Assembly (NCBI GenBank): GCA_030671985.1 | Contig: DAOVHI010000011.1 | Location: 1-16,807 of the forward strand | Direction of reading: 5' to 3' | Length of the DNA: 16,807 bases | Source: a bacterium | Lineage (GTDB): Bacteria > JAHJDO01 | Shown: positions 1 to 8,291 of the stretch, in pieces | Numbering within the stretch: position 1 is the first letter of the stretch | How the letters are laid out: every line of letters starts with the position of its first letter | Translations under genes and position numbers: made by a program | The notes under the pieces: model-generated | Database searches by the model: none | What the model was told of the DNA's origin: nothing | What the model saw: only the letters and a program-made list of their open reading frames with translations

Positions 1-766
1 GGGAGTCTTCATATCCAATAAAAGAAGAAATTTCAGAAATATTATAATCCGTTTCAATAAGCAGTCGCTTTGCATGGTTAATTCTTATACTGGTAAGATA
101 ATCAATAGGGGATTTACCTATAATTTTCTTAAAAATATTACCAAAATATGTTTCACTTAAGTTTGCTTCCACGGATATATCTTGCAATGTTATACCTTTT
201 TGATAATTGGTTCGCATGAATTTTTCTGCTTTGATTATATTTTTATAACTTTTTATTCTTCGAAATTGAAGTGTGTCTTTTGTGTTTAGATAAGCATTTA
301 AAATAAGCCCCAATAAAGCTTTTAACTCTCCACTTGTTATGATAGAAGATGCATCCGATTGGCTGCGAATGTGATAGATAATGGCGGAGCAGATTGTTCT
401 TGCTTCAATGTCTGCTTTTAGGTGAACAATACGAGGCCATATTTGATTATTTTTTAGTAGAGGTGTTTTCTTTCTCAACTTGTTTGTACTGTAAAAATTA
501 AAGTGGATGTAGTAACGGCAAAAATTTTCATCTCCTTTTGTATATATATTGAAATTTTCACCAGGGTATACAAGAAGAATATCCCCTTTTTCAAGGTGAT
601 ATTCGGTATCATCTACAACCAACACTCCTCTTCCTGACGCAACAAAATGAAGATCATGGTCAGAACAAACCTGAGTTTTTTTATTTTTTTCAACAAACCC
701 CGGAAGAAAACTGGTTTTTCCTGCAGAATTCACTATTGGAGAAATATCGTTGAGGTCTTTACTCAT
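1..766 (-). CDS. AraC-family transcriptional regulator (C-terminus cut by window edge)
   Basis: An open frame begins with ATG at 764-766 and runs off the left edge after 255 codons; perhaps 25-40 residues are missing. Residues about 37-75 look like an AraC-type cupin sensor domain (a GRGVL strand, then LEKGDILLVYPGE). Residues about 175-255 are the AraC DNA-binding domain: the first helix-turn-helix (LQDISVEANLSETYFGNIFKK), the linker with GKSPIDYL and RINHAKRLL, and the start of the second helix-turn-helix (ISEISSFIGYED). It is probably a ligand-responsive activator, plausibly of a carbohydrate-related locus. It starts six bases after the icd TAG and in the same frame, with no clear Shine-Dalgarno sequence, so translational coupling to icd is likely. 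It could control the upstream sugar-enzyme cassette, but no operator was identified. The family call is firm; the effector and targets are unknown. Confidence 0.93.
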   Translation of the reverse strand, partial: MSKDLNDISPIVNSAGKTSFLPGFVEKNKKTQVCSDHDLHFVASGRGVLVVDDTEYHLEKGDILLVYPGENFNIYTKGDENFCRYYIHFNFYSTNKLRKKTPLLKNNQIWPRIVHLKADIEARTICSAIIYHIRSQSDASSIITSGELKALLGLILNAYLNTKDTLQFRRIKSYKNIIKAEKFMRTNYQKGITLQDISVEANLSETYFGNIFKKIIGKSPIDYLTSIRINHAKRLLIETDYNISEISSFIGYEDS

Positions 767-772
767 GTTTAA

Positions 773-1984
773 CTATTCTGTCATATTTTTTATGACTTCA
801 TCTCCGAATTCAGAGCATTTAAGAAGCTTTGCGCCATTCATCAATCTTTCAAAATCATATGTAACTTTTTTGCTTGAGATTGCCTTGCTTATCCCTTTAA
901 CAATAAGATCTGCGGCATCCTTCCATCCAATATATCTAAGCATCATCTCTCCTGACAATATCACTGATCCAGGGTTAACTTTGTCCATATCTGCATATTT
1001 TGGCGCTGTGCCGTGAGTTGCCTCAAATATTGCGTGACCGGTATCATAGTTGATATTCCCGCCGGGCGCTATTCCAATCCCTCCTGCTTGAGCAGCTATC
1101 GCATCCGAAATATAATCTCCATTAAGATTCATTGTAGCTATTACATCGAATTCGTCAGTTCTTGTTAATATTTGCTGCAAGAAAATATCGGCAATAGCAT
1201 CTTTTATTAAGACCTTTCCCTGAGGAACAATTCCTTTACATTCTTCCCATGAGATAACTTCTTCAGGAAACTCGTTTTTTGCCAGCTCATATCCCCATGT
1301 TCTAAACGCTCCCTCTGTATACTTTTGAATATTGCCTTTATGAACAAGAGTTATGCTTTTTCTTTTATTGTTTATTGCATACTTTATTGCTGCTCTTATT
1401 AGTCTTTTGCTTCCAGTCTCACTTATTGGTTTTATTCCTACGCCGGAGTCTTCTTTAATATGCCATCCAAAAGAATCTTTGCAAAAAGCAATAAGCTTCT
1501 TTACATCTTCTGAATATGCCTGTAGTTCCAGCCCTGCATAGACGTCTTCAGTGTTTTCCCGAAAAACAACTATATCGACTTTTTCAGGATGTTTGACCGG
1601 ACTCGGAACACCTTCAAGCCACTTTATTGGCCGCAGACAAACGTATAAATCCAATAATTTTCTAAGAGTTACGTTCAGACTTCTAAAACCGCCGCCAACA
1701 GGTGTTGTTAGGGGACCCTTTATCCCTATCAGATATTCCCTGAAAGCGTTAACTGTTTGTTCAGGCAGCCATTCCTTTGTTTTTTTATACGCTTTTTCTC
1801 CTGCAAATATTTCTTTCCATACAATCTTTCTTTTGTCTCCATATGCCAAATCAACCGCAACATTAAACACTCTTACCGAAGCTCTCCAGATATCGGGACC
1901 GATTCCGTCTCCCTCAATGAATGGAATAATTGGTTTATCTGGTACACATAGCTGCCCATCTTTCATTTTGATTTGGTTGCCCAT
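773..1984 (-). CDS. icd: Isocitrate dehydrogenase, NADP-type
   Basis: This 403-residue protein closely matches E. coli Icd along its length. It oxidatively decarboxylates isocitrate to 2-oxoglutarate in the TCA cycle. Visible landmarks are IEGDGIG near residue 23, the substrate-loop RSLN with Ser102 (equivalent to the regulatory Ser113 of E. coli), Tyr149 and Lys216 (catalytic pair), and metal-binding Asp262, Asp290 and Asp294. The NADP-specificity set is intact: Lys329 and Tyr330 in HGTAPKY, Val336, Tyr376 and Arg380. The C-terminal [10 protein letters not shown] motif is also typical. The start lies two bases after the aconitase stop, with an AAGGG-like ribosome site upstream, so both steps from citrate to 2-oxoglutarate are adjacent. 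No isocitrate dehydrogenase kinase is seen here, so the conserved serine alone does not show phosphorylation. Confidence 0.97.
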   Translation of the reverse strand: MGNQIKMKDGQLCVPDKPIIPFIEGDGIGPDIWRASVRVFNVAVDLAYGDKRKIVWKEIFAGEKAYKKTKEWLPEQTVNAFREYLIGIKGPLTTPVGGGFRSLNVTLRKLLDLYVCLRPIKWLEGVPSPVKHPEKVDIVVFRENTEDVYAGLELQAYSEDVKKLIAFCKDSFGWHIKEDSGVGIKPISETGSKRLIRAAIKYAINNKRKSITLVHKGNIQKYTEGAFRTWGYELAKNEFPEEVISWEECKGIVPQGKVLIKDAIADIFLQQILTRTDEFDVIATMNLNGDYISDAIAAQAGGIGIAPGGNINYDTGHAIFEATHGTAPKYADMDKVNPGSVILSGEMMLRYIGWKDAADLIVKGISKAISSKKVTYDFERLMNGAKLLKCSEFGDEVIKNMTE

Positions 1985-1986
1985 TA

Positions 1987-3924
1987 TTATTTGCCCTTTC
2001 TTTTTATATAGTTCAGCAATCCTCCTGCCGCTATTATCTGTTTTTCTTTTTCAGTAAAATCGTGTTTCAACTCAATATCAACATTCTTGGTCTTGTTTTT
2101 TAGTTTCGAATTTTCTGCTATCGCTTTCTCTACATCCCTGATTTCCACAATATCGCCTGCGTTTAAACGCTGATAATCATCGGGTTTCATGAAGATAAGA
2201 GGCAGAATACCAAAGTTTATTAAATTCGTTCTATGAATTCTTTCTATGGATTTTGCGACAACGGCCTTTACTCCCAGATACATTGGACATATAGCCGCAT
2301 GTTCACGGCTTGAACCCTGTCCGTAACTCAGCCCAGCTACAATAATATTACTGTAACCGTCTGATTTGTTGTCCTTGCATTGTTTTGGGAAAGATGGCTC
2401 AATTCCTTCAAATACAAATTGAGAATATTTCTTAATATTGGAGCGGTATTTCAGTCTTGACCCTGCCGGCATTATGTGATCAGTAGTAATTTCATCTCCT
2501 ACTTTGATTGCAATCCTGCCATTGATGTTTTTAGATAAAGGTTCGTTTATTGGAGACTCTCCGATATTAGGACCTTTACATATCTTTGTTTTTTTGTACT
2601 CAGGTGCCGGTGAGATGATCATAGTGTCATCTACGCAAAATTTCTTCGGCAAAGTAAAATACGGAAAAACAAGTTCTTTAAGATCGCGTGGATCAGTGAC
2701 TACTTCGGATAGCGCGCATGCAGCAGCTGTTTCAGGACTTGACAGATAAACGGAAGCAGATTGAGTTCCGCAGCGACCCTTGAAGTTTCTATTATTGGTT
2801 CTGATGCTCACTGCTTTTGTGGCTGGAGCATGGCTGTTGCCGATGCAGAATCCACAAGCGCATTCCGCAATTCTGGCGCCTGCATCAATCAATGTAGAGA
2901 GACTGCCATCATCGGTTATCATTTTTAATACCTGTCTTGAACCCGGGGAAACCACAAAACTTACGCTTTGCGGGATTTTACGTCCTTTGACTATATGAGC
3001 GGCTGTCTTAAGATCATTGTAGGAAGAGTTGGTACAGCTGCCAATGATTACCTGATCTACTTTCTTACCAACCAGTTCCCTCACAGTTGTAACATTGCCC
3101 GGGCTATGAGGACATGCAAGCATTGGTTCAATCTCATCAAGATTAATATTTATTATCTTTTCGTACTTGGCATCCGAGTCTGCTTTTAATTCTTTCCACT
3201 GATATTCTCTATTCTGAGAGAGAAGAAATCTTTTCGTAAGCTTATCACTCGGAAATATTGAAGTAGTAATACCAAGTTCAGCTCCCATATTAGTTATGGT
3301 CGCTCTTTCAGGAACATCTAAACTCTCAAGTCCGCTGCCTCCATATTCTATTATGATTCCAACGTTTCCTTTGGCGCCGAACATCTTTAAAATTGTAAGT
3401 ATAATATCCTTCGCATTTACCCACGGATTTAATTTGCCTTCCAGATTAATACGGATGATTTTAGGATAACGCAGTGTATATTCGCATGTTCCCATTGCCA
3501 CAGCCACGTCCAATCCGCCTGCTCCGATAGCAAGCATCCCCATGCCTCCTGCTGTCGGAGTGTGGGAATCAGAACCAAGAAGTGTTTTGCCAGGCTCTGC
3601 AAATCTTTCCAGATGCACCTGATGACATATTCCGTTTCCTGCTTTTGAAAAATAAGCTCCATACTTACTGGCAGCAGTTTGAAGATAACAGTGGTCATCG
3701 GCATTTTCAAAACCGGCTTGTATCGTATTATGATCAACGTAACTGACAGACAGTTCCGTCTTTATCTTTGGAATTCCCAGTGATTCAAACTGGAGATAAG
3801 CCATTGTTCCCGTAGCGTCCTGTGTAAGAGTTTGATCTATTCTTATTACAATCTCCTCACCAGATACCATTTTCCCTTTTAAAAGGTGTTCTTTTATAAC
3901 TTTCTCTACTATACCAAAACCCAC
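1987..3924 (-). CDS. acn: Aconitate hydratase, shorter Aquifex-type
   Basis: This 645-residue enzyme isomerises citrate to isocitrate through cis-aconitate using a [4Fe-4S] cluster. The N-terminal two thirds carry [18 protein letters not shown] (30-47), DHNT (64-67) and GSDSHT (117-122). The cluster ligands are Cys297 in [11 protein letters not shown] and Cys357/Cys360 in CACGFCIGN. The C-terminal swivel domain has [11 protein letters not shown] (480-490) and [12 protein letters not shown] (533-544), which hold active-site serine and arginine residues. It is far shorter than AcnA or AcnB (about 860-900 residues) and matches the roughly 640-residue class first named from Aquifex. The start is GTG at 3922-3924, supported by AAGGG nine bases upstream; no ATG gives a better N-terminus. 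It directly precedes icd with a two-base gap. Confidence 0.97.
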   Translation of the reverse strand: MGFGIVEKVIKEHLLKGKMVSGEEIVIRIDQTLTQDATGTMAYLQFESLGIPKIKTELSVSYVDHNTIQAGFENADDHCYLQTAASKYGAYFSKAGNGICHQVHLERFAEPGKTLLGSDSHTPTAGGMGMLAIGAGGLDVAVAMGTCEYTLRYPKIIRINLEGKLNPWVNAKDIILTILKMFGAKGNVGIIIEYGGSGLESLDVPERATITNMGAELGITTSIFPSDKLTKRFLLSQNREYQWKELKADSDAKYEKIININLDEIEPMLACPHSPGNVTTVRELVGKKVDQVIIGSCTNSSYNDLKTAAHIVKGRKIPQSVSFVVSPGSRQVLKMITDDGSLSTLIDAGARIAECACGFCIGNSHAPATKAVSIRTNNRNFKGRCGTQSASVYLSSPETAAACALSEVVTDPRDLKELVFPYFTLPKKFCVDDTMIISPAPEYKKTKICKGPNIGESPINEPLSKNINGRIAIKVGDEITTDHIMPAGSRLKYRSNIKKYSQFVFEGIEPSFPKQCKDNKSDGYSNIIVAGLSYGQGSSREHAAICPMYLGVKAVVAKSIERIHRTNLINFGILPLIFMKPDDYQRLNAGDIVEIRDVEKAIAENSKLKNKTKNVDIELKHDFTEKEKQIIAAGGLLNYIKRKGK

Positions 3925-3943
3925 TTTTGTGCCCTTCTCTGTG

Positions 3944-4780
3944 TTACAGTAATTGTTTTAATGTCTTTGCATACTTTCCAATAACATCCAGATTGTCATC
4001 CCAGTACGTCTCAAGGGAATACCAGCCGTTATATGAGCGGCTTTTTAGGAATTCTATAAATTCTTTTACTTCCGCAATTCCTGTTCCTAATTCGGCTTGC
4101 CCTAACCATCTATCTCCTTTTGCCGGATAACCGGTGCCTTCCTGTGTTTCCTTTACATCTTTGATATGAACATGTCTTAGTATATCCCAGAATTTCTCAA
4201 GCGCAACTACAGAAGATTCTGCTCCGTAATATGAATTTGCGGAATCTCCTACAAAATACAGCGGCGAATTTTTCATCATAGAAAATATGTCCTCAAGCAT
4301 TTCCGATGTTGACATAACATCATAAGAGATACCAAATGCCTCAGTAGCAATGTCCAAACCGTGCTCTTTTCCGGCTTCGATCGCATTATCAATAGAAGCG
4401 GCAACAAGTTTTCTTCCTTCTTCGGGAGACATATCTTCAGGCAGCCTGTTTCCGTTGGTCATGGCAAGAGCAGGTTTCAAAACAGAAGCTGAGTTAATCA
4501 TTACTCTTGTTTTTTTACATGCCTCCTCAAAGTCTTTGCCTCCGGATTTTAAATGATTGACAATAAGGTCTATGTTAGGAATGCACATATCTCTCTTTGT
4601 TATTTCTTTTAAAACGTCACGCAACAAATCATGATTAAGATAAAAATCCTCTGCTTCCAGAAACATAGGTTCTATTCCTGTAATGCCATACGATTTTATC
4701 GTATCTAAAAAATCACGAAAAGCACCAAGATCAGTAAACAGTTCTTTGGTATGTTTATAAGTCATTAATGAAATTTTCAT
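3944..4780 (-). CDS. Sugar phosphate isomerase/epimerase (xylose-isomerase-like TIM barrel)
   Basis: This 278-residue protein belongs to the AP-endonuclease-2/xylose-isomerase-like TIM-barrel superfamily that includes IolE, IolI and hydroxypyruvate isomerase. With the start chosen here, the expected divalent-metal ligands are visible: Glu147 (ATEAFG), Asp179 (VGDSANSYY), His205 (HVHIKD) and Glu257 (SLETYW). An active isomerase, epimerase or dehydratase acting on a sugar, inosose or keto-acid is therefore likely; the substrate is not evident. A frame exists upstream to 4819, but ATG at 4780 is preceded by a perfect AGGAG at a five-base spacing and begins the first barrel strand (MKISLMTYK), so it is preferred. 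It starts one base after the aminotransferase stop, implying a joint role. No signal peptide is seen, so the product is cytoplasmic. Confidence 0.9.
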   Translation of the reverse strand: MKISLMTYKHTKELFTDLGAFRDFLDTIKSYGITGIEPMFLEAEDFYLNHDLLRDVLKEITKRDMCIPNIDLIVNHLKSGGKDFEEACKKTRVMINSASVLKPALAMTNGNRLPEDMSPEEGRKLVAASIDNAIEAGKEHGLDIATEAFGISYDVMSTSEMLEDIFSMMKNSPLYFVGDSANSYYGAESSVVALEKFWDILRHVHIKDVKETQEGTGYPAKGDRWLGQAELGTGIAEVKEFIEFLKSRSYNGWYSLETYWDDNLDVIGKYAKTLKQLL

Positions 4781-4781
4781 T

Positions 4782-6062
4782 TTAACTCCTATAAGCTTCT
4801 GCAACTTTACAGAATGCATCTATCATATATTGGATGTGTTTTTCTTCATACACCGGATGAATAGGAAATGTACAGGTTCTCTGTTCAAGCCATGAAGCAT
4901 TTTCGCATATAAAGCCTGAATAGTCTACTGCTTCAGCCCGCGTGTATTCTTTTGACTCAAACGGGAATTTAGCCGTGCCAAATCCCATGTGTTCGGTAAA
5001 TGCCTTTTCTCTGTAGGACTGCCACCACTGAACAGGCATAACAGGAACGCCTTCCTTTGCTATAGAATCTACAAAGGTCTGAATATCGCATGTCAAATTA
5101 TCCATATTCAGTGTAATTGGGAAGAGCCAGAATGCATTTAACCTGTCAGACGTATGAGGAGGCAAATACTTGACGGCATTATGACTGGATAGTGCTTTTA
5201 TTATCATCTCTCCGTTTCGTATTCTGTTTTTCAAATGATAGCTGTCAAGCCTTGCCAGTTCTTTCAGTCCGATAGCTGACTGTATTTCTGTCATTCTATA
5301 ATTAAAACCGACCATCTCGTGAATATATGGAAGTCTCTTGCCCTCTGCCTGAGCTTTGAGTCTTGCAGGGATGTTATACCCATGATCTCTGAATGACTTG
5401 CATTTCCATGACAGATCTTCATCATTTGTAATTGTGCATCCGCCTTCGCCGCCGGTCGTAAAGTGTTTAGTCTGGCAGAAACTAAATGCTCCGGCATTAC
5501 CTATTGTACCGACTTTTTTACCTTTATAAACTCCTCCGAAGCATTGCGCGCAGTCTTCAATTACAAACAAGTTATGTTTTTTTGCAATATCCATAATCGG
5601 ATCCATATCGCAGACAATGCCATATAAATGCACAACAAGAATGGCTTTGGTTTTTTTAGTTATTTTTTGTTCTATGTCCGCGGGGTCAATTGTATGATTT
5701 TCTTTTTTAACATCAGCGAAGATGGGTATAGCTCCTGCCTGAAGAATGCAAAAGGAAGATGCTATGAAGGAATATGAAGGACATATTACCTCATCTCCCG
5801 GCCCTATTCCAAGACACGAAACTGCTGTATGCAGCGCAGCGGTTCCGTTTATTACGGATATACCGAATTTTGCTCCATTCCACTGCGCAAACTTGTTTTC
5901 AAATTCCATTCCCAGTGGACCTGTCCAGTAATTAGTTTTTCCATTTCTTAAAGGTCCCATTGCGGCCTGAATTGTTTCCTCTTCAAAATGCGGCCATTTT
6001 GGGAATGATTCCTTGCAAACAGGTTCTCCTCCGCTTATCGCTAGCTGTTCTTTGTTCGACAT
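4782..6062 (-). CDS. DegT/DnrJ/EryC1/StrS-family PLP aminotransferase
   Basis: This 426-residue fold-type I PLP enzyme moves an amino group, usually from glutamate or glutamine, to a keto-sugar or keto-cyclitol. Features seen are the N-terminal GGEPV...FPKWP, NGTAAL (72-77, phosphate-binding), PSYSFIAS (95-102), the cofactor aspartate in IEDCAQ (Asp170), and the Schiff-base lysine in FSFCQTKHFTTGGEGG (Lys199). The C-terminal half has the family's FNYRMTEIQSAIGL segment. The GGEPV/WP start is shared with scyllo-inosose aminotransferase-like members of the family as well as others, so an aminocyclitol product is possible but unproven. The start is supported by AAGGAG upstream. It lies one base after the ceramidase-fold gene and one base before the isomerase gene, so the three are almost surely co-translated. 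Confidence 0.93.
   Translation of the reverse strand: MSNKEQLAISGGEPVCKESFPKWPHFEEETIQAAMGPLRNGKTNYWTGPLGMEFENKFAQWNGAKFGISVINGTAALHTAVSCLGIGPGDEVICPSYSFIASSFCILQAGAIPIFADVKKENHTIDPADIEQKITKKTKAILVVHLYGIVCDMDPIMDIAKKHNLFVIEDCAQCFGGVYKGKKVGTIGNAGAFSFCQTKHFTTGGEGGCTITNDEDLSWKCKSFRDHGYNIPARLKAQAEGKRLPYIHEMVGFNYRMTEIQSAIGLKELARLDSYHLKNRIRNGEMIIKALSSHNAVKYLPPHTSDRLNAFWLFPITLNMDNLTCDIQTFVDSIAKEGVPVMPVQWWQSYREKAFTEHMGFGTAKFPFESKEYTRAEAVDYSGFICENASWLEQRTCTFPIHPVYEEKHIQYMIDAFCKVAEAYRS
4786..4790 (-). promoter_or_regulatory. Shine-Dalgarno site deciding the isomerase start
   Basis: AGGAG on the minus strand lies five bases before ATG 4780. It overlaps the end of the aminotransferase coding sequence and supports 4780 over the upstream in-frame start at 4819. 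Confidence 0.8.
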
Positions 6063-6063
6063 G

Positions 6064-7398
6064 TTATTTCTCTCCTTTCTTTTTATGTAATGTATTAAGT
6101 AATTCTATTGTTTTCTCTCTTAAAATATATCCTGCTTCCGGTTTAAAAGCCGCACCTGTTGATTCATAACCACCTTGTTCAAAAGATTCCCTTCTGGAAA
6201 TATATCCCAGATAATCTCCGCCTAGTTCTATAATAAAAGTTTTTGCGAAAGGAGATTTTTTCTTTATTTCAAGTCCGAACTCCACAAAATATTCGCATGG
6301 CACAGTTACAAATGCTATATCTCCTATTCTGATACCCGTGATTTCTGTAGCATATTCACCTTTGCCAAGTCCTTGAGCTCTGAGCAACCCCATGCTTGAG
6401 AGAAATTCTTCCATATGTCCAGGCCAATCTTGACCTGCGCAATTTGTTTTGCTTGATACTATTTCTCTTGCCTTCCTTATAGAACTCTCATCATAATCCT
6501 TTAAAGGCAGTTTTACTTGGATTCTTTCTCCTGAAACAGTAACATCATCTCTAAATTTCTCCATCCTTGCAACAGTTTTAATTACTTCGGAACCCAGAAC
6601 TCTTCCTATTCGTGAAGCATGTTCAAAATATTCATATTTTTTATCAGGATTTCTCTTTACATTTGCATGATTGATATCGCCCATAGCGCCTGAAGTGTAA
6701 ACAAACCCTATGTCTCCTATTATATTGGTAATAAGTTTATTCATAACTCCGGGAAAATCTGCCGATACATCATATCCGTCAACAGTGTCCGTGTGCAGAG
6801 CAAAATTAGCTATAAGTCCGTCAATGTCATTATAATCTCTGCCAAAGGCCAACACTCCAACTTCCGGGTCAATTGGTCCGACAGGTTTAACAATATCTGA
6901 ATTACATATTCCGGGATTTGTTACGACTTTCCCATTTTTCATCAGGAATCTGCGATTAAAGGAAACGCCATGCTCTTCTCCGCTTAAACATGCGACTCTT
7001 GTTTTTTTGACTGAGCAGTTTGCCTGTATTGCTGCAGAAGCTATATTTGACGGCAGTGCCTCAAGCCATTTTTCGTCTACGCCATGAGTTATTGTAGTGT
7101 CTTTTTTCCATATTAACGTAGGACCTGTATGAGTATGAGTCGCGCAGATAATAATATTTTTATTAGGAATCCCTGTTTCTTTTACTATAATTTCTCTGGC
7201 AAGTTTCACTTCATCCTTTCCAATTCCAATCAAATCACAGGAAACTATGCAGATTTTGTTTTTACCGTCATCAAATACTGCAGCTTTGGCAAACAATAGG
7301 TCATGAATTTTTTTGGCTATCCTTACATCAAAATGCCCCTGAAGACAGCATCCAAGGTTCGGCGTAATATCTATCTTTGAAAATCCTGCTTTTAACAT
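6064..7398 (-). CDS. Neutral/alkaline ceramidase-fold hydrolase, catalytic-serine motif altered
   Basis: This 444-residue protein resembles the N-terminal catalytic domain of neutral/alkaline non-lysosomal ceramidases and lacks their C-terminal immunoglobulin-like domain. Typical blocks are AGFSKIDITP at the start, ATHTHTGP (86-93), NFALHTDTV (198-206), SGAMGDINH (236-244), VPCEYFVEFG (366-375) and GGDYLGYIS (393-401). By family alignment from memory, His88 or His90, His202, Glu369 and a tyrosine at 396 or 399 would bind zinc. The GDVSPN nucleophile motif of true ceramidases reads GDINHAN here, with asparagine in the serine position. No signal peptide is obvious, whereas ceramidases are usually exported. 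The product is probably a zinc hydrolase for a different substrate. AAGGAG lies upstream of the ATG. The next gene, the aminotransferase, starts one base after the stop. Confidence 0.85.
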   Translation of the reverse strand: MLKAGFSKIDITPNLGCCLQGHFDVRIAKKIHDLLFAKAAVFDDGKNKICIVSCDLIGIGKDEVKLAREIIVKETGIPNKNIIICATHTHTGPTLIWKKDTTITHGVDEKWLEALPSNIASAAIQANCSVKKTRVACLSGEEHGVSFNRRFLMKNGKVVTNPGICNSDIVKPVGPIDPEVGVLAFGRDYNDIDGLIANFALHTDTVDGYDVSADFPGVMNKLITNIIGDIGFVYTSGAMGDINHANVKRNPDKKYEYFEHASRIGRVLGSEVIKTVARMEKFRDDVTVSGERIQVKLPLKDYDESSIRKAREIVSSKTNCAGQDWPGHMEEFLSSMGLLRAQGLGKGEYATEITGIRIGDIAFVTVPCEYFVEFGLEIKKKSPFAKTFIIELGGDYLGYISRRESFEQGGYESTGAAFKPEAGYILREKTIELLNTLHKKKGEK

Positions 7399-7418
7399 CT
7401 AATTTCTCCTTGAATTAT

Positions 7419-8291
7419 TTATTGCCTTTGGTAATAAGCAATGCCGCTGTTATTGGAAGGGTCGGATAGTTTGGGATTATTGCTGATAGCAAATTTCATT
7501 TGAGCCGCAGCCTGTTCAGGTTTTGCCTGTTTTAAGTAAACCAGTCCAAGATTGTAATGAGCATAGTAAAATTTCGGATCGTATTTTATAGCAAGTTTTA
7601 ATTGCTCTTCAGCTTGTACCAGCTTATCTTTCTGTAGATATACCGCGCCTAAGTTATTATGAGAAGCTACATGTTTAGGATCATGTTCAATAGCAAGTTT
7701 ATATTGCTCCTCGGCATTCTCTAATTTACCCTGCTTCCAATAAATGACTCCGAGGTTGTTGTAACTATCGGGATATTGAGGACTATGCTTGATGGCGAGC
7801 TTTAGATTTTTTATAGCCCCAGGAGTATTATTTATATCAGAATATAGTCTGGCGAGACTAAAATATGCCCAAGTATATTCAGGGTCATAAGAGATGGCAA
7901 GTTTGTAATGCTTTGCCATTTCCTCAAGTCGTCCAAGCTTTTTATAAACATCCGTTAAACAATCATAAGCCTTGGTATATTTAGGATTATATTTAATAGC
8001 AAGCGCGTATTGAGATATAGCTTCGTCAGATTTATTCTGTTTTTCATACGCTTTTCCCAGCTTGTAATAAGCTTCCACATACACAGGGTTATATTTGACG
8101 GCAAGTTTATAGCGTTTAACAGCTTTTTTAATTTCCTTATTACCAACGTGTTTTTCTGCAAGGATGAAGTGTTTCTCAGCTTTTTTTCTATTTGTATCCG
8201 ATAGCTGAAAAATCTCTGTGTTTGATTGAGAATAAGAATACGCGAAAGAGAAAAATAGAAAAAATATTGCAAATATAGCGGTTGTTTTCAT
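7419..8291 (-). CDS. Secreted or membrane-anchored TPR-repeat protein
   Basis: The 290-residue product begins with a hydrophobic signal-like segment (residues 3-19, KTTAIFAIFFLFFSFAY), so export to the periplasm or membrane is likely. The rest is seven regular 34-residue tetratricopeptide repeats (about 38-71, 72-105, 106-139, 140-173, 174-207, 208-241 and 242-275) plus a partial eighth. Each carries the A/G-Y/A pattern and ends with a conserved YNP/YDP-type turn. TPR arrays form a superhelical scaffold for protein binding; no catalytic domain is attached. The ATG directly abuts the phosphofructokinase TAG with no gap and only a weak ribosome site, suggesting re-initiation. The partner is unknown, and the link to neighbouring enzymes is positional only. 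Confidence 0.9.
   Translation of the reverse strand: MKTTAIFAIFFLFFSFAYSYSQSNTEIFQLSDTNRKKAEKHFILAEKHVGNKEIKKAVKRYKLAVKYNPVYVEAYYKLGKAYEKQNKSDEAISQYALAIKYNPKYTKAYDCLTDVYKKLGRLEEMAKHYKLAISYDPEYTWAYFSLARLYSDINNTPGAIKNLKLAIKHSPQYPDSYNNLGVIYWKQGKLENAEEQYKLAIEHDPKHVASHNNLGAVYLQKDKLVQAEEQLKLAIKYDPKFYYAHYNLGLVYLKQAKPEQAAAQMKFAISNNPKLSDPSNNSGIAYYQRQ

Noticed and set aside
1551-2057. A 168-codon plus-strand open frame
   Set aside because: It lies opposite icd and the end of acn, whose proteins are full-length and well recognised; its translation has no domain features and no ribosome site.
6064-7398. Calling the hydrolase a true ceramidase
   Set aside because: The nucleophile serine motif is not conserved and the C-terminal domain and export signal are absent.
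7955-8272. A 105-codon second frame on the minus strand inside the TPR gene
   Set aside because: The TPR frame has clear repeats and a signal segment throughout, while this frame is an Ile/Leu/Asn-rich shadow of AT-rich repeats, not a frameshift remnant.
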